NCBI RefSeq assembly: GCF_024359525.1
Contig: NZ_JAKZEU010000005.1
Location: forward strand, 265,035 to 329,034
DNA length: 64,000 nt
Direction of reading: 5' to 3'
Origin: Paracoccus albicereus
Lineage (GTDB): Bacteria; Pseudomonadota; Alphaproteobacteria; Rhodobacterales; Rhodobacteraceae
Each line of letters opens with the position of its first letter. Positions within the stretch are counted from its first letter, which is position 1. A program made the position numbers and the translations under genes. Below are positions 28,255 to 38,588 of this stretch, in pieces. The notes beneath the pieces are model-generated. The model worked only from the letters and a program-made list of their open reading frames with translations. It did not search any database and was not told where the DNA came from.

Positions 28255-29733
28255 ATGGCGAAAGACAAGAAACAACCCCGCCCCAAGGCGGAAACGCCGA
28301 AGGGCTTTCGCGACTATTTTGGCGCGGATGTCACCGAACGCAAGGCGATGCTGGACGCGATCGCCCGCGTCTATGCGCTGCACGGCTTCGATCCGTTGGA
28401 AACCAGCGCCGTCGAGACGGTCGAGGCCCTGGGAAAGTTCCTGCCCGATGTGGACCGCCCGAACGCCGGCGTCTTCGCCTGGCAGGAGGAGGCCGTTCCA
28501 GGTGGCGGTTCGGGCGACTGGCTGGCGCTGCGCTATGACCTGACGGCGCCCCTGGCGCGCGTCGCGGCGCAGTTCCGCAACGATCTGCCGAGCCCCTATC
28601 GCCGTTACGCGATGGGTCCGGTCTGGCGCAACGAGAAGCCGGGGCCCGGGCGGTTCCGGCAATTCTATCAATGCGATGCCGATACGGTCGGCAGTGCGTC
28701 CGTCGCGGCGGACGCGGAAATCTGCGCGATGCTGGCCGATGCGTTGGAAGCGGTGGGCATCGCGCGCGGCGATTACGTCGTGCGGATCAACAATCGCAAG
28801 GTACTGAACGGCGTTCTGGAAGCCGCCGAGGTCCGCGAGGATCAGGCCGATGACGTGCTTCGCCAGATAGACAAGTTCGACAAGGTCGGCCGCGAGGGCG
28901 TGCTGTCGCTGCTGACCACCGGACGCCGCGACGACAGCGGCGCCGAGATCGAAGGCGTGGGGTTGAGCGAGGCGCAGGCCAAGCCGGTGCTGGACTTCCT
29001 GACGGCGAAGGGTGGCGAGAACGGCGCCACGCTGGACAATCTGCGTGCGGCGGTCGGTGGCTCGACCATCGGCGCCGAGGGCGTGGACGAATTGTCGCAG
29101 ATCGCCGCGATGCTGGCCGCGATGGGGATGAACGAGGACCGGATCGTGATCGACCCCGCCGTGGTCCGCGGCCTCGGCTATTACACCGGCCCGGTGTTCG
29201 AGGCCGAACTGACCTTCGAGATCCTCGACGAGAAGGGGCGCAAGCGGCAGTTCGGCAGCGTCGCGGGCGGAGGGCGCTATGACGGGCTGGTCGAACGCTT
29301 CACCGGGCAGAAGGTCCCGGCGACGGGCGTCAGCATCGGCGTGGACCGCCTGCTGGCGGCGCTGCGGGCCAAGGGGCTGACAGGGGCAGAGGCATCGGGT
29401 CCAGTCGTGGTGACGGTGATGGATCGCGACCGGATGGGTGACTATCAGGCGATGGCTGCGGAACTGCGCGCGGCGGGCATCCGTGCCGAAGTCTATCTGG
29501 GCAATCCGAAGAATTTCGGCAACCAGTTGAAATACGCCGACAAGCGCGCTGCCCCCATAGCGATCATCCAGGGCGCGGACGAGGCGGCGCGCGGTGTCGT
29601 GCAGGTCAAGGACCTGATCCTTGGCGCGAAGATCGCGGCCGAGGCTAGCCTTGACGAATGGAAGTCCCAGCCCGCGCAGACCGAGGTCGCACGCGGCGAT
29701 CTGCTTGCCGAAGTGCGGCGCATCCTGGGATGA
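28255..29733 (+). CDS. hisS: Histidine-tRNA ligase
   Basis: This class II synthetase charges tRNA-His. The 492 residues fit the longer alphaproteobacterial form. Motifs are [16 protein letters not shown] (motif 1), [29 protein letters not shown] (motif 2), the histidine-A signature [14 protein letters not shown] and [12 protein letters not shown] (motif 3 region with arginine), then a C-terminal anticodon domain. The ATG at 28255 follows catc with a weak ribosome-binding site. Its stop overlaps hisZ by 4 nt, so tRNA charging is coupled with histidine synthesis genes. Confidence 0.95.
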   Translation: MAKDKKQPRPKAETPKGFRDYFGADVTERKAMLDAIARVYALHGFDPLETSAVETVEALGKFLPDVDRPNAGVFAWQEEAVPGGGSGDWLALRYDLTAPLARVAAQFRNDLPSPYRRYAMGPVWRNEKPGPGRFRQFYQCDADTVGSASVAADAEICAMLADALEAVGIARGDYVVRINNRKVLNGVLEAAEVREDQADDVLRQIDKFDKVGREGVLSLLTTGRRDDSGAEIEGVGLSEAQAKPVLDFLTAKGGENGATLDNLRAAVGGSTIGAEGVDELSQIAAMLAAMGMNEDRIVIDPAVVRGLGYYTGPVFEAELTFEILDEKGRKRQFGSVAGGGRYDGLVERFTGQKVPATGVSIGVDRLLAALRAKGLTGAEASGPVVVTVMDRDRMGDYQAMAAELRAAGIRAEVYLGNPKNFGNQLKYADKRAAPIAIIQGADEAARGVVQVKDLILGAKIAAEASLDEWKSQPAQTEVARGDLLAEVRRILG

Positions 29734-30791
29734 TCGCCAAGCGCGACAAGCAGGCCGTTGGCCACCGTCTGCTGGCGGCGTTCCGAGAGGCAGGCGCGGT
29801 CGAGGTCGCGCCCGACATCCTGTTGCCGGCCGAGACTCTGCTGGACCTCTATGGCGAGGACATCCGCGCCCGCGCCTATGTCACCAGCGATCCGATCCGG
29901 GGCGAGGTGATGCTGCGTCCCGATTTCACCGTGCCGGTCGTGCAGATGCACATGGACGGCGGGGCCGAGCCTGCGCGCTACTGCTATCTGGGCGAGATCT
30001 TCCGCAAGCAGGATACCGGCGAGACCCGCCCCGACCACCAGCGCGACAACGAGTATCTGCAGGCCGGGTTCGAACTGTTCAGCCGAGAGCCGGGCGCAGA
30101 CGCAGAGGTCTTTGCGCTGTTTCACCGGTTGCTGGCGCCCTATGGCCTGCGGGCGGTGATGGGCGACATGGCGCTGATGCTTGATGCGGTGGCAGGGCTG
30201 CCCCTGCCCGCCCCGCGGCGCGATGCGCTGATCCATCACGTCTGGCGGCCGCGCCGCTTTGCGCGACTGCTGGAACGTTTTTCCAGTCCGACGGCGCAAC
30301 GGGATTTTCCCTCAGCATCAGGGTCTTGGGCGGGCCTTCGCGGCGAGGACGAGATGGAAGCGAGGATCGCGCGGATCGCGGCCGACGCCGGGACGCCGCC
30401 GCTCGATCCTGTCTGGACGACGCGGCTTCAGCGGCTGTTCGCCCTGAACGGTCCCGCCGACGAAGCGCTGCGCAACCTTCAGGCGCTGCAAGGCGAATTG
30501 CCGGCAATCGCGCCCGCGGTGGCGCGGATCGAGGCGCGGCTTTCCGCCATCGCGGCCCGCGGAATCGAGCCTGCAAGCGTCCATTTCGACGCCAGCCACG
30601 GCCGGACGACGATGGAATATTACGACGGATTCACCTTCACCTTCGTGGCCCGCGACCATGCCGGCTGGCCCCCGGTCGCATCCGGCGGACGCTATGACGC
30701 GCTGACTGCAGTTCTGGGAAAAGGCCAAAGAATTCCTGCCGTTGGCGGGATCGTTCGGCCGGGATTGCTGGCCGAACTGGAGGGCGTATGA
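29730..30791 (+). CDS. hisZ: ATP phosphoribosyltransferase regulatory subunit
   Basis: HisZ is a HisRS paralogue without aminoacylation activity that binds short HisG and confers histidine feedback. The 353-residue protein keeps the synthetase-like core: [33 protein letters not shown], the motif-2-like [15 protein letters not shown] and the ending [14 protein letters not shown]. It lacks the HisRS anticodon domain. The start is fixed by the ATGA overlap with hisS, and the stop overlaps hisG. Confidence 0.92.
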   Translation: MIAKRDKQAVGHRLLAAFREAGAVEVAPDILLPAETLLDLYGEDIRARAYVTSDPIRGEVMLRPDFTVPVVQMHMDGGAEPARYCYLGEIFRKQDTGETRPDHQRDNEYLQAGFELFSREPGADAEVFALFHRLLAPYGLRAVMGDMALMLDAVAGLPLPAPRRDALIHHVWRPRRFARLLERFSSPTAQRDFPSASGSWAGLRGEDEMEARIARIAADAGTPPLDPVWTTRLQRLFALNGPADEALRNLQALQGELPAIAPAVARIEARLSAIAARGIEPASVHFDASHGRTTMEYYDGFTFTFVARDHAGWPPVASGGRYDALTAVLGKGQRIPAVGGIVRPGLLAELEGV

Positions 30792-31474
30792 TCCGGCTAG
30801 GGGTTCCCTCGAAAGGGCGGCTGATGGAGCTGACCTTCGACTGGTTCGCTGCGCGCGGTGTCACGCTGTCGCGCAGCGGCTCGGATCGTGATTACGGGGG
30901 CCGGGTCGAGGGGATCGACGGGCTGCAGCTTGTCCTTCTGTCGGCGGGCGAGATCCCGCGCGAACTGGCGGTAGGGCGGATCGAACTGGGTGTGACCGGG
31001 CAGGATCTGGTGCGCGAAAGACTGGTTGGCTGGCGCAGCGATCTGGCCGAGATCGCGCCGCTGGGCTTCGGTCACGCCGACCTGATCCTGGCCGTGCCCG
31101 AATGCTGGCGCGATTGCGAAACGCTGGACGATTTTGCCAGTATTGCCCGCGACTTTCGCGCGGCGCATGGGTTCCGCCTGCGGATTGCGACGAAATATCA
31201 TCGGCTTGTTCGCGCCTGGCTGGCCGAGGCCGAAGTCGCTGATTATCAGCTGGTGGACAGCCAGGGCGCGACCGAAGGCACGGTGGCGAACCAGACAGCC
31301 GAGGCGATTGCCGACATCACGTCAAGCGGCGAGACGCTGCGCGCGAACGCGCTAAAGATCATAGAGCACGACAATCCGATCCTGCGCAGCCAGGCGGTTC
31401 TGTTTGCCAATCGTGCGGCGATGGGCGCCGAACTGGACCGGGTTCTGACGCATCTGGGACTGGCCGCGCGTTAA
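30788..31474 (+). CDS. hisG: ATP phosphoribosyltransferase, short form
   Basis: This is the first enzyme of histidine synthesis, 228 residues, the short form that needs HisZ. It has LGVPSKGRLMELTFDWF at the N-terminus, VTGQDLVRERL near residue 70, and the PRPP-binding loop VDSQGATEGTVANQTAEAIADI (about residues 152-172). The C-terminal regulatory ACT-like domain of long HisG is absent, consistent with the upstream hisZ. It is the last gene of the hisS-hisZ-hisG operon. Confidence 0.95.
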   Translation: MIRLGVPSKGRLMELTFDWFAARGVTLSRSGSDRDYGGRVEGIDGLQLVLLSAGEIPRELAVGRIELGVTGQDLVRERLVGWRSDLAEIAPLGFGHADLILAVPECWRDCETLDDFASIARDFRAAHGFRLRIATKYHRLVRAWLAEAEVADYQLVDSQGATEGTVANQTAEAIADITSSGETLRANALKIIEHDNPILRSQAVLFANRAAMGAELDRVLTHLGLAAR

Positions 31475-31567
31475 CCAACCTGAACGGCAACGGCAGCGAA
31501 TGGTGGGGCGCAACAGCGCAACACCCTGGGCTACGCTTTGGCCAGCATTTGCTGGGTCCGACGGGTC

Positions 31568-31622
31568 ACAGCCCGTACACCGCGCGTACACAGGCTGTAC
31601 ACAACCTGTACACAGGCTGCGA
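31568..31622. repeat. Tandem 11-bp repeat, about five units
   Basis: GTACAC recurs at 31575, 31586, 31597 and 31608, exactly 11 nt apart. The unit is approximately ACAGGCTGTAC with the third, fourth and fifth units best conserved. It lies in the 286-nt non-coding interval between hisG and the convergent glycosyltransferase. Function is unknown. The helical-turn spacing would suit cooperative binding of a protein. Confidence 0.75.
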
Positions 31623-31649
31623 ACGTGCGGTTCGGACTTGGTTAAGGAT

Positions 31650-31699
31650 TTCCGGCTGCGCCGGAAGCCTCCGGCGGGGATATTTTCGTGAAGAAGAAG
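31650..31699 (+). repeat. Hairpin and conserved-looking intergenic element downstream of hisG
   Basis: TTCCGGC-tgc-GCCGGAA (31650-31666) is followed by GCCTCCGGCGGGGATATTTT and a GAAGAAGAAG tract. I recall similar CCTCCGGCGGGGATATTT strings at many gene ends in Rhodobacteraceae, but this is from memory and only one copy is in this window. It may be the hisG terminator. Confidence 0.45.
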
Positions 31700-31760
31700 G
31701 GGGTTGAGGCGCGTCGGCTGGGGCGGCGGGTGTTGCGCGGGCCGCGAGGGCGTTCTGCGG

Positions 31761-33071
31761 TCAGGCGGCGGGAGGCACCACTGGAAGGACCTGCGGCAGC
31801 GGGCTCGCGCCGGTGACGACCGCCTGCCAGACCTGCTCGATCTGGCCGGCCTTGGCGGCCCATGTGAAATCGCGCATGACCCGCTGCTGGGCGGCCTGCG
31901 CCATCGCGGGCAGCCGCGCCGGATCGGCGGCGATGGCCGTCAGCGTTTCGCGCAAGCCCGCAACGATCGCCTCGCGTGAGCCGATAGGCACCTTGAACCC
32001 CGTCGTCTCGTCGACCAGTTCGCCCGGACCCGCATAATCGACGATCACCGGAACAACGCCCAGGGCCATCGCTTCCAGCACGACGCCACCCCCGAATTCG
32101 CGCACCGAGGGGAAGGTCAGAAGGTGACAGTTCGCCGCGACCTGCTGCACCTCACGGTGATCGCGCCAGCCGTGGAAGCGGACCGCATCGCCCAACCCCT
32201 CGCGCGCGACCAGCTGATCGAGTTCCGCGCGCTGCGGGCCGTCGCCGATGATGTCGAGCTGCAGGCGGCCGTCGCGCAGCAGATCGGCGGCGGCGGCGAT
32301 CGCCATATCCGCGCCCTTGTAGGGCACGAGACGACCGATGAAGCAGGCACGCAGCGGCAGGGTGCCCGGCTGATCGGCGGTCAGGTTGAAGCGGTTCGGG
32401 TCGATGGCGTTTTCGGGCAGCCAGACGGTCTTGGATTGGAATCGGGCAGGGATTTCGGACTGTGTGTGGCGAGAGCCGCAAAGGATCGCGCTTGCTGCCT
32501 TCAGCATCGCCGTGCGGCCGGGCCGCAGCTTGTAGACGCCACGAATGTAGGACAGCCATTCCTTTTCGCGCCGCCGCTCGCTGTCGAAACCCTTGGGCCA
32601 GGGCACGCCGCCGTTCAACGGACCCAAGACGAAGGGGACGCCGGCTGCCGCGCATTTCGTCGCGAGCGCGGAATTGGCGGTCGGTGTCAGCGGGGTGACG
32701 CGGTGAACGATGTCGTAGTCGCCCCGGCGGATCGCGGGTCCGAATTCCCGCCAGATCAGACGCTCGAAATAGCCGTAGCTGAGAGAGGCGATGGCGGTCG
32801 TCATGGTCCAGCCGACACCCTTGCCCATTCGCAGCCTGTCGGCCAACCGCCACATCGGCGCAGCCAGCTTTTCGCTGTCGATGGCGGTGAAATCCTGCCC
32901 CTCGACCAGCCCGGCCCCAAGGATCGCATCACGGTTGCGGATCTGGGTGACGAGGTGGACCTGTGCCACATCCCGCAGAGCGTGCGCGATCGACCAGCCG
33001 ACAAGCGGAACGGAAACCCAGTCAGGATTCGCCGCCTCGGCAATCACCAGCGCGCGCAAGGGTTTGGTCAT
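31761..33071 (-). CDS. Group 1 (GT4-like) glycosyltransferase
   Basis: The 436-residue protein has the two-domain GT-B architecture. The N-terminal domain includes RALVIAEAANPDWVSVPLVGWS and DIVHRVTPLTPTANSALA. The C-terminal nucleotide-sugar domain has CFIGRLVPYKGADMAI near residue 240 and the EX7E-type motif FGGGVVLEAMALGVVPV near residue 340. It should act on the cytoplasmic face, transferring a sugar for an envelope polysaccharide. No other polysaccharide genes flank it, so donor and acceptor are unknown. It diverges from groES. Confidence 0.87.
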   Translation of the reverse strand: MTKPLRALVIAEAANPDWVSVPLVGWSIAHALRDVAQVHLVTQIRNRDAILGAGLVEGQDFTAIDSEKLAAPMWRLADRLRMGKGVGWTMTTAIASLSYGYFERLIWREFGPAIRRGDYDIVHRVTPLTPTANSALATKCAAAGVPFVLGPLNGGVPWPKGFDSERRREKEWLSYIRGVYKLRPGRTAMLKAASAILCGSRHTQSEIPARFQSKTVWLPENAIDPNRFNLTADQPGTLPLRACFIGRLVPYKGADMAIAAAADLLRDGRLQLDIIGDGPQRAELDQLVAREGLGDAVRFHGWRDHREVQQVAANCHLLTFPSVREFGGGVVLEAMALGVVPVIVDYAGPGELVDETTGFKVPIGSREAIVAGLRETLTAIAADPARLPAMAQAAQQRVMRDFTWAAKAGQIEQVWQAVVTGASPLPQVLPVVPPAA

Positions 33072-33184
33072 GATCCGATCCCGGTCTTCGGCAATCCGGC
33101 GAGCTAGCCATGCGGGTCGGCGAAGGTCAATGCAAGGGGTTCAAGCGAAGGCGCGCCGGACAGCAAAAGGACCGACCGGACCCG

Positions 33185-33213
33185 TTGACAGCCCCCTGCC
33201 CCGCGACTAGATC
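33185..33213 (+). promoter_or_regulatory. Sigma70-type promoter of groESL
   Basis: A perfect TTGACA is followed after 17 nt by TAGATC. It lies immediately upstream of the CIRCE element and about 75 nt before groES. Confidence 0.8.
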
Positions 33214-33220
33214 ACCGGCA

Positions 33221-33247
33221 TTGGCACTCACCCTGTGTGAGTGCCAA
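33221..33247. promoter_or_regulatory. CIRCE operator (HrcA binding site)
   Basis: TTGGCACTC-N9-GAGTGCCAA is a perfect 9-bp inverted repeat with the characteristic 9-nt spacer, differing from the consensus TTAGCACTC-N9-GAGTGCTAA at one symmetric position. It lies just downstream of the -10 box, where HrcA would block groESL transcription until heat shock. hrcA is not in the window. Confidence 0.95.
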
Positions 33248-33287
33248 CAGACGAGACACTGCAACCTGCAACACCGGAGTGTTCCAC

Positions 33288-33575
33288 ATGGCATTCAAAC
33301 CGCTGCACGACCGCGTTCTGGTCAAGCGCGTCGAATCCGACGAGAAGACCAAGGGCGGCCTGATCATCCCCGACAGCGCCAAGGAAAAGCCCGCCGAAGG
33401 CGAAGTCGTATCGGTTGGCGAAGGCGCTCGCAAGGATTCGGGCGAACTGATCGCACCCTCGGTCAAGGAAGGCGACCGCGTCCTGTTCGGCAAATGGTCG
33501 GGCACCGAGGTCACGCTGGACGGCCAGGAACTGCTGATCATGAAGGAAAGCGACATCATGGGGATCATCGGCTGA
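33288..33575 (+). CDS. groES: Co-chaperonin GroES
   Basis: The 95-residue co-chaperonin caps the GroEL chamber. It has [33 protein letters not shown], containing the mobile loop (residues about 17-32), and the ending [14 protein letters not shown]. The ATG at 33288 is the canonical start ([10 protein letters not shown]). The gene is directly behind the CIRCE-controlled promoter and 57 nt before groEL. Confidence 0.98.
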   Translation: MAFKPLHDRVLVKRVESDEKTKGGLIIPDSAKEKPAEGEVVSVGEGARKDSGELIAPSVKEGDRVLFGKWSGTEVTLDGQELLIMKESDIMGIIG

Positions 33576-33593
33576 AACGCCGCGATCACCTGA

Positions 33594-35279
<1,686 letters not shown>

Positions 35280-35308
35280 TCATCCCCCCTGCCCTTCGTG
35301 GCGGAAAC

Positions 35309-35341
35309 GGAAAGGGGCGTCCTGCGGGGCGCCCCTTTTCC
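35309..35341 (+). terminator. Rho-independent terminator of groESL
   Basis: AAAGGGGCG (35311-35319) pairs with CGCCCCTTT (35330-35338), followed by further T residues. Confidence 0.9.
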
Positions 35342-35366
35342 TTTGGCCGGCTGGTGTGGTGAAGGG

Positions 35367-36002
35367 TCAGCCCCGGCGGCGCCTGCGGCCGATCGCGCCA
35401 ACGCCCAGGATCGCGCCTGACATGAGCGCAAGGGTGCCGGGCAGCGGCACGGGGGTCGGCGAGGGCGCGGCGAGTCCGGTCGCCGTCATCGTGGCGCTTC
35501 CGAAGCTGTCGCCGAAATTCTGACGCGAGATCGCACCGAGGCTGGTGCCGTCGCAATAGGCGGGATCGTTCAGTTCCTGATAGCTGGGCTGGCTGTACGT
35601 CCCGTGGATCGCACCCCCGCCGATCTCGACCCGGCCCGCAGGCGTCAGGAAGTCGCGCTGAACGCCCTGCATGTTGAAGCAGCGATGCGCGCTGCCCGGA
35701 ATGTCGAAGGCAACCCGGTCGAGCGCGTTGCCAAGGACCGTGCCGGACAGGCCGATGTCCAGCCAGCCAAGCGCCGTGCTGCCGAATTGTTGCCAGGAGG
35801 ATGAAAAGGGCGTGCCGAAGCTCAGATAGGCTTCGAAGGCGGAGACTTCCTGATCGGTGATCCGGCCGTCGGCGTCGCTGTCATGGGCGTCGAAGCGAAG
35901 CCAGCCAAAGGCGCCGAGCGTCACGTCAAAAGTCGCGGAATTCGCTGTCGTTGCACTGAGGCTGGCAACGACAGCGACCGCTGCCCAGGCAGACAACTTC
36001 AT
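35367..36002 (-). CDS. Exported EF-hand protein with VPLPG-CTERM-like sorting tail
   Basis: The 211-residue product has a Sec signal peptide (MKLSAWAAVAVVASLSATTANSA). Near residues 40-55 it carries a canonical EF-hand-type calcium loop, DSDADGRITDQE, with D/D/D/I/E at the expected positions. The C-terminus reads VPLPGTLALMSGAILGVGAIG followed by RRRRRG: the motif, one membrane helix and arginine cluster of a PEP-CTERM/VPLPA-CTERM sorting signal. Such proteins are processed at the cell surface by an exosortase-type enzyme; none is in the window. The ATG at 36002 is preferred; an in-frame GTG lies 18 nt upstream. The middle of the protein has no recognised family. Confidence 0.75.
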   Translation of the reverse strand: MKLSAWAAVAVVASLSATTANSATFDVTLGAFGWLRFDAHDSDADGRITDQEVSAFEAYLSFGTPFSSSWQQFGSTALGWLDIGLSGTVLGNALDRVAFDIPGSAHRCFNMQGVQRDFLTPAGRVEIGGGAIHGTYSQPSYQELNDPAYCDGTSLGAISRQNFGDSFGSATMTATGLAAPSPTPVPLPGTLALMSGAILGVGAIGRRRRRG

Positions 36003-36165
36003 TCGTAAAACCCAACCCACTCGCTACCCGATCAGGGTGCCGGAGGTGGGGCCATAAGCCAAGCGATTTACGAAGTTAACCTTAACGTCACTCGCGCAAA
36101 GGATGCACGGCGCGGTGCGGTACACAGGTCAGAGTGGAAGGAGGTTGCGAAAGGTTGAGCAAGAA

Positions 36166-36192
36166 AAAACTAATTGCAGACATATTAGTTTT
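36166..36192. promoter_or_regulatory. AT-only inverted repeat between ppx and the VPLPG-CTERM gene
   Basis: AAAACTAAT and ATTAGTTTT are separated by 9 nt. On the minus strand the right arm runs into TTTTTTC, 53 nt after the ppx stop, so it may be the ppx terminator. The strikingly low GC also suits an operator or promoter of the downstream gene. Confidence 0.5.
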
Positions 36193-36244
36193 AATTGTGG
36201 TTATTGCGGGCCCTGCGGACCCGGCGAATGGGATCGCCGGGCGG

Positions 36245-37786
36245 TCACGCATCGCGGACGACAGGCTCCACCCCCATCGATTTGCAAAGCGATTCGAAAC
36301 GGGACTGCGCCACTTCGCCCATCAGGATGCGGCCCGCAGGCGACAGCCGCAGTTCCAGCCGTCCGGTCTTGCTGTCGAGCACAAGCTCTGCCGCGTCGGA
36401 CGGGTCCTTGATCGAGAACATCGCCCCGAAGCGCATCGCCTTCCCAAGGATCTCGGCGTCGCGGATCCCGTCTTCGGGTAGCAGCGCGAACAGCGGCTCC
36501 ATCGGATTGCCGTCGCGACTGTTCTTGTAGCGGTGCAGCAGCGACAGGCCCAGGAACACACGCTCTGGATGGCTGAGCGCCGCCATGTTGGCGCGGGTGA
36601 CGTTGTCGAAGCAGGCCTGCGCACGGTAGTCGGGGTGCGCGCGCCATGTCGTGTCGTGCAGCAGGCAGGCCGCGCGCATCAGGCGCGAGCGTTCGGGCGT
36701 GATGCCCGGAAAGATCGGCAGCAGAAACTGGAACAGCCGCTTGCCGAAACCCGGCATCCGCGCCATCTGGCGTTCGGTGAAGCGCGCGGCTTCGATCAAC
36801 GGATCGCGCTTGCGCAGACGGTCCGACATCTGTTCGTAAAGCAGTCCTTCACGGATCCCGTAGCTGCTGACGGCCAGTTCGCCCGGATTGAAGCCCCGGA
36901 CCAGTTCCGCCAGCACCTGACTGGCCAGCGGCACAAGCTCCATCCGGCCGGATGAGATTCCGACGCGCTTGCGCAACTCGTCGGTGTCGTTTCCTGCGAT
37001 CCACCTCACCGTCTTCATCACGTCGTCGACCGACATGCGGTATTCGTGCAGCACGGTCATCGGATAGTCGCGGCGTTCCATGTCCAGCCGCGCGATCGCA
37101 CGCCAGGATCCCCCGACGAGGTAGATCCGCTCACGGTCCTTGCCGAACTGCTTGACCAGACCCTTGACGGTCGAGGCGATATGGTCCGCCAAGCCCTCCT
37201 TGCCGCCCTTGACCTGCTGCAACCGGAATGGCCCTAACTGCGACGTCGCGCGTGCGCCGACCTCTCCGCCATCTACTTCGGCCAGCTCCATTGAGTTGCC
37301 GCCGATGTCGCAGACAAGACCCTTGGCGTCGGGCCACCCCAGAAGCACGCCCTGCGCCGACAGCCGCGCCTCTTCCTCGCCGTCGATCACCCACAGTTTC
37401 AGGCCGGTCTCCTTCTCGACCCGCTTGCGAAAGGCGGGGCCATCCTCGGCTTCGCGGACGGCCGCCGTCGCCACGCAGGTCAGCGGCCGGATCTCCATCC
37501 CCTCGGCCAGGGCGGCGAAACGTTGCAGGGCGGCGAAACCGCGCTCGACGCCGCGGGGATTCAGGCGGCCGGTTTCGGCCATGTCCTGCCCCAGGCCGGC
37601 CATCACCTTTTCATTGTAGAAATAGGCGGGCGAACGCGCCGCCCCGTCGAACACGACCAAGCGGATCGAGTTCGAGCCAACATCGACGACGCCGACACGC
37701 TGCAATTCGCGTCCGGATTTTCGTTCGAAGGGGGATTCGTGGAAGGCCTCGATCTGCCGGCCGGAGGTCGTTCGGACGCTGTTCAT
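36245..37786 (-). CDS. ppx: Exopolyphosphatase (Ppx/GppA family)
   Basis: The 513-residue enzyme releases phosphate from polyphosphate or converts pppGpp to ppGpp. The N-terminal ASKHA fold shows VGVVDVGSNSIRLVVFDG (phosphate 1 motif, about residues 31-48), CVATAAVREAEDG near residue 105 and LVCDIGGNSMELAEV (phosphate 2 motif, about residue 160). The C-terminal half is the helical HD-like domain (AACLLHDTTWRAHPDYR). The start is the ATG at 37786; the first 28 residues are polar and not conserved. It reads toward the VPLPG-CTERM gene and is preceded by hdaA on the same strand, 85 nt upstream. Confidence 0.92.
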   Translation of the reverse strand: MNSVRTTSGRQIEAFHESPFERKSGRELQRVGVVDVGSNSIRLVVFDGAARSPAYFYNEKVMAGLGQDMAETGRLNPRGVERGFAALQRFAALAEGMEIRPLTCVATAAVREAEDGPAFRKRVEKETGLKLWVIDGEEEARLSAQGVLLGWPDAKGLVCDIGGNSMELAEVDGGEVGARATSQLGPFRLQQVKGGKEGLADHIASTVKGLVKQFGKDRERIYLVGGSWRAIARLDMERRDYPMTVLHEYRMSVDDVMKTVRWIAGNDTDELRKRVGISSGRMELVPLASQVLAELVRGFNPGELAVSSYGIREGLLYEQMSDRLRKRDPLIEAARFTERQMARMPGFGKRLFQFLLPIFPGITPERSRLMRAACLLHDTTWRAHPDYRAQACFDNVTRANMAALSHPERVFLGLSLLHRYKNSRDGNPMEPLFALLPEDGIRDAEILGKAMRFGAMFSIKDPSDAAELVLDSKTGRLELRLSPAGRILMGEVAQSRFESLCKSMGVEPVVRDA

Positions 37787-37871
37787 GCCGCCTCGCGATG
37801 GTCAGGTCATTGACGGGTTTATGGAATCTTTCGGGCGCCGGGGTCAATCGGCGGTCCGTCCCGCCGGGGCG

Positions 37872-38582
37872 TCAACGTCGACTCGGCAGTTCGGTTTCAT
37901 CATCAGGGGTCAGGCGGTCCAGCAATTCCGCCGCCATCGGCCGCGTCACGCGGCGACCTTCCGACAATGCGGTGCGATCAAGGGCGTGGACCAGATGCCG
38001 CGCCAGCCCCAGGTCGCGGTCCATGCGCAGCGCCAGCCAGTCGATCAGGCCCGGCCCGACGTCGAGTTGCCGATCCGCGAACAGCTTGACCAGCACCGCC
38101 GCAAGCAAGGCCTGATCGGGCGGTCCGAGCCGCGCCTGCGTCAGCGCGTCCACGCGCGAACGCAGGTCGGGAAGGAGGAGCCCCCAGTCCCGGGGCGGCG
38201 TGCGTGCGGTCAGAAGCAGCAGACAGTCGCGTGTGGGCGCAAGGTTCCACAGATGAAACAGCGCACGCTCGGCCTCATCCTGACCACCGATGCGGTCGGC
38301 GTCCTCGACCACCAGCGCACCGCGTGTCCTTGCAAGCCGATCCGCGTCATCGGCGTTCAGGTCGGTGGCGGCGATCGTCGATGCGTCACGCTCTGCCGCC
38401 CAGAAGGCGGCGACGTGCGACTTGCCGGCCCCTTCGGGCCCGATCAGCAGAAGCCGACCCTGCGGCCAGCTTTCAGGCGCATCCAGCATCGCCAGCGCAT
38501 CACGGTTAGATCCGGCGACAAGCCAGTCTGCACGCGATTGTGCTGGCGGAATGTCGAGGTCGAGGACAAGCTGGCGCGACAC
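37872..38582 (-). CDS. hda: DnaA-related replication regulator HdaA
   Basis: The 236-residue protein is a DnaA paralogue with an AAA+ domain but no DNA-binding domain IV. Walker A is IGPEGAGKSHVAA (about residues 47-59) and the Walker B-like segment is ALVVEDADRI (about residue 88). The AAA+ lid with the arginine LGLARHLVHALDR near residue 190 is present. Hda with the sliding clamp stimulates hydrolysis of DnaA-ATP to limit replication initiation. QLVLDLDIP at the N-terminus resembles a clamp-binding motif. The start is GTG at 38582, 6 nt after the stop of the upstream AI-2E gene. Confidence 0.87.
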   Translation of the reverse strand: MSRQLVLDLDIPPAQSRADWLVAGSNRDALAMLDAPESWPQGRLLLIGPEGAGKSHVAAFWAAERDASTIAATDLNADDADRLARTRGALVVEDADRIGGQDEAERALFHLWNLAPTRDCLLLLTARTPPRDWGLLLPDLRSRVDALTQARLGPPDQALLAAVLVKLFADRQLDVGPGLIDWLALRMDRDLGLARHLVHALDRTALSEGRRVTRPMAAELLDRLTPDDETELPSRR

Positions 38583-38588
38583 GCGTTC

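Noticed and set aside
31568..31622. CRISPR-like array
   Set aside because: The repeat period is only 11 nt with no unique spacers, so it is a tandem repeat and not CRISPR.
36134..36481. A plus-strand frame beginning after AGGAGG that encodes a short hydrophobic stretch (KKKLIADILVLIVVIA)
   Set aside because: The hydrophobic run is produced by the AT-rich inverted repeat, and the frame then runs antisense through ppx without a stop. A small membrane peptide is possible but unsupported.
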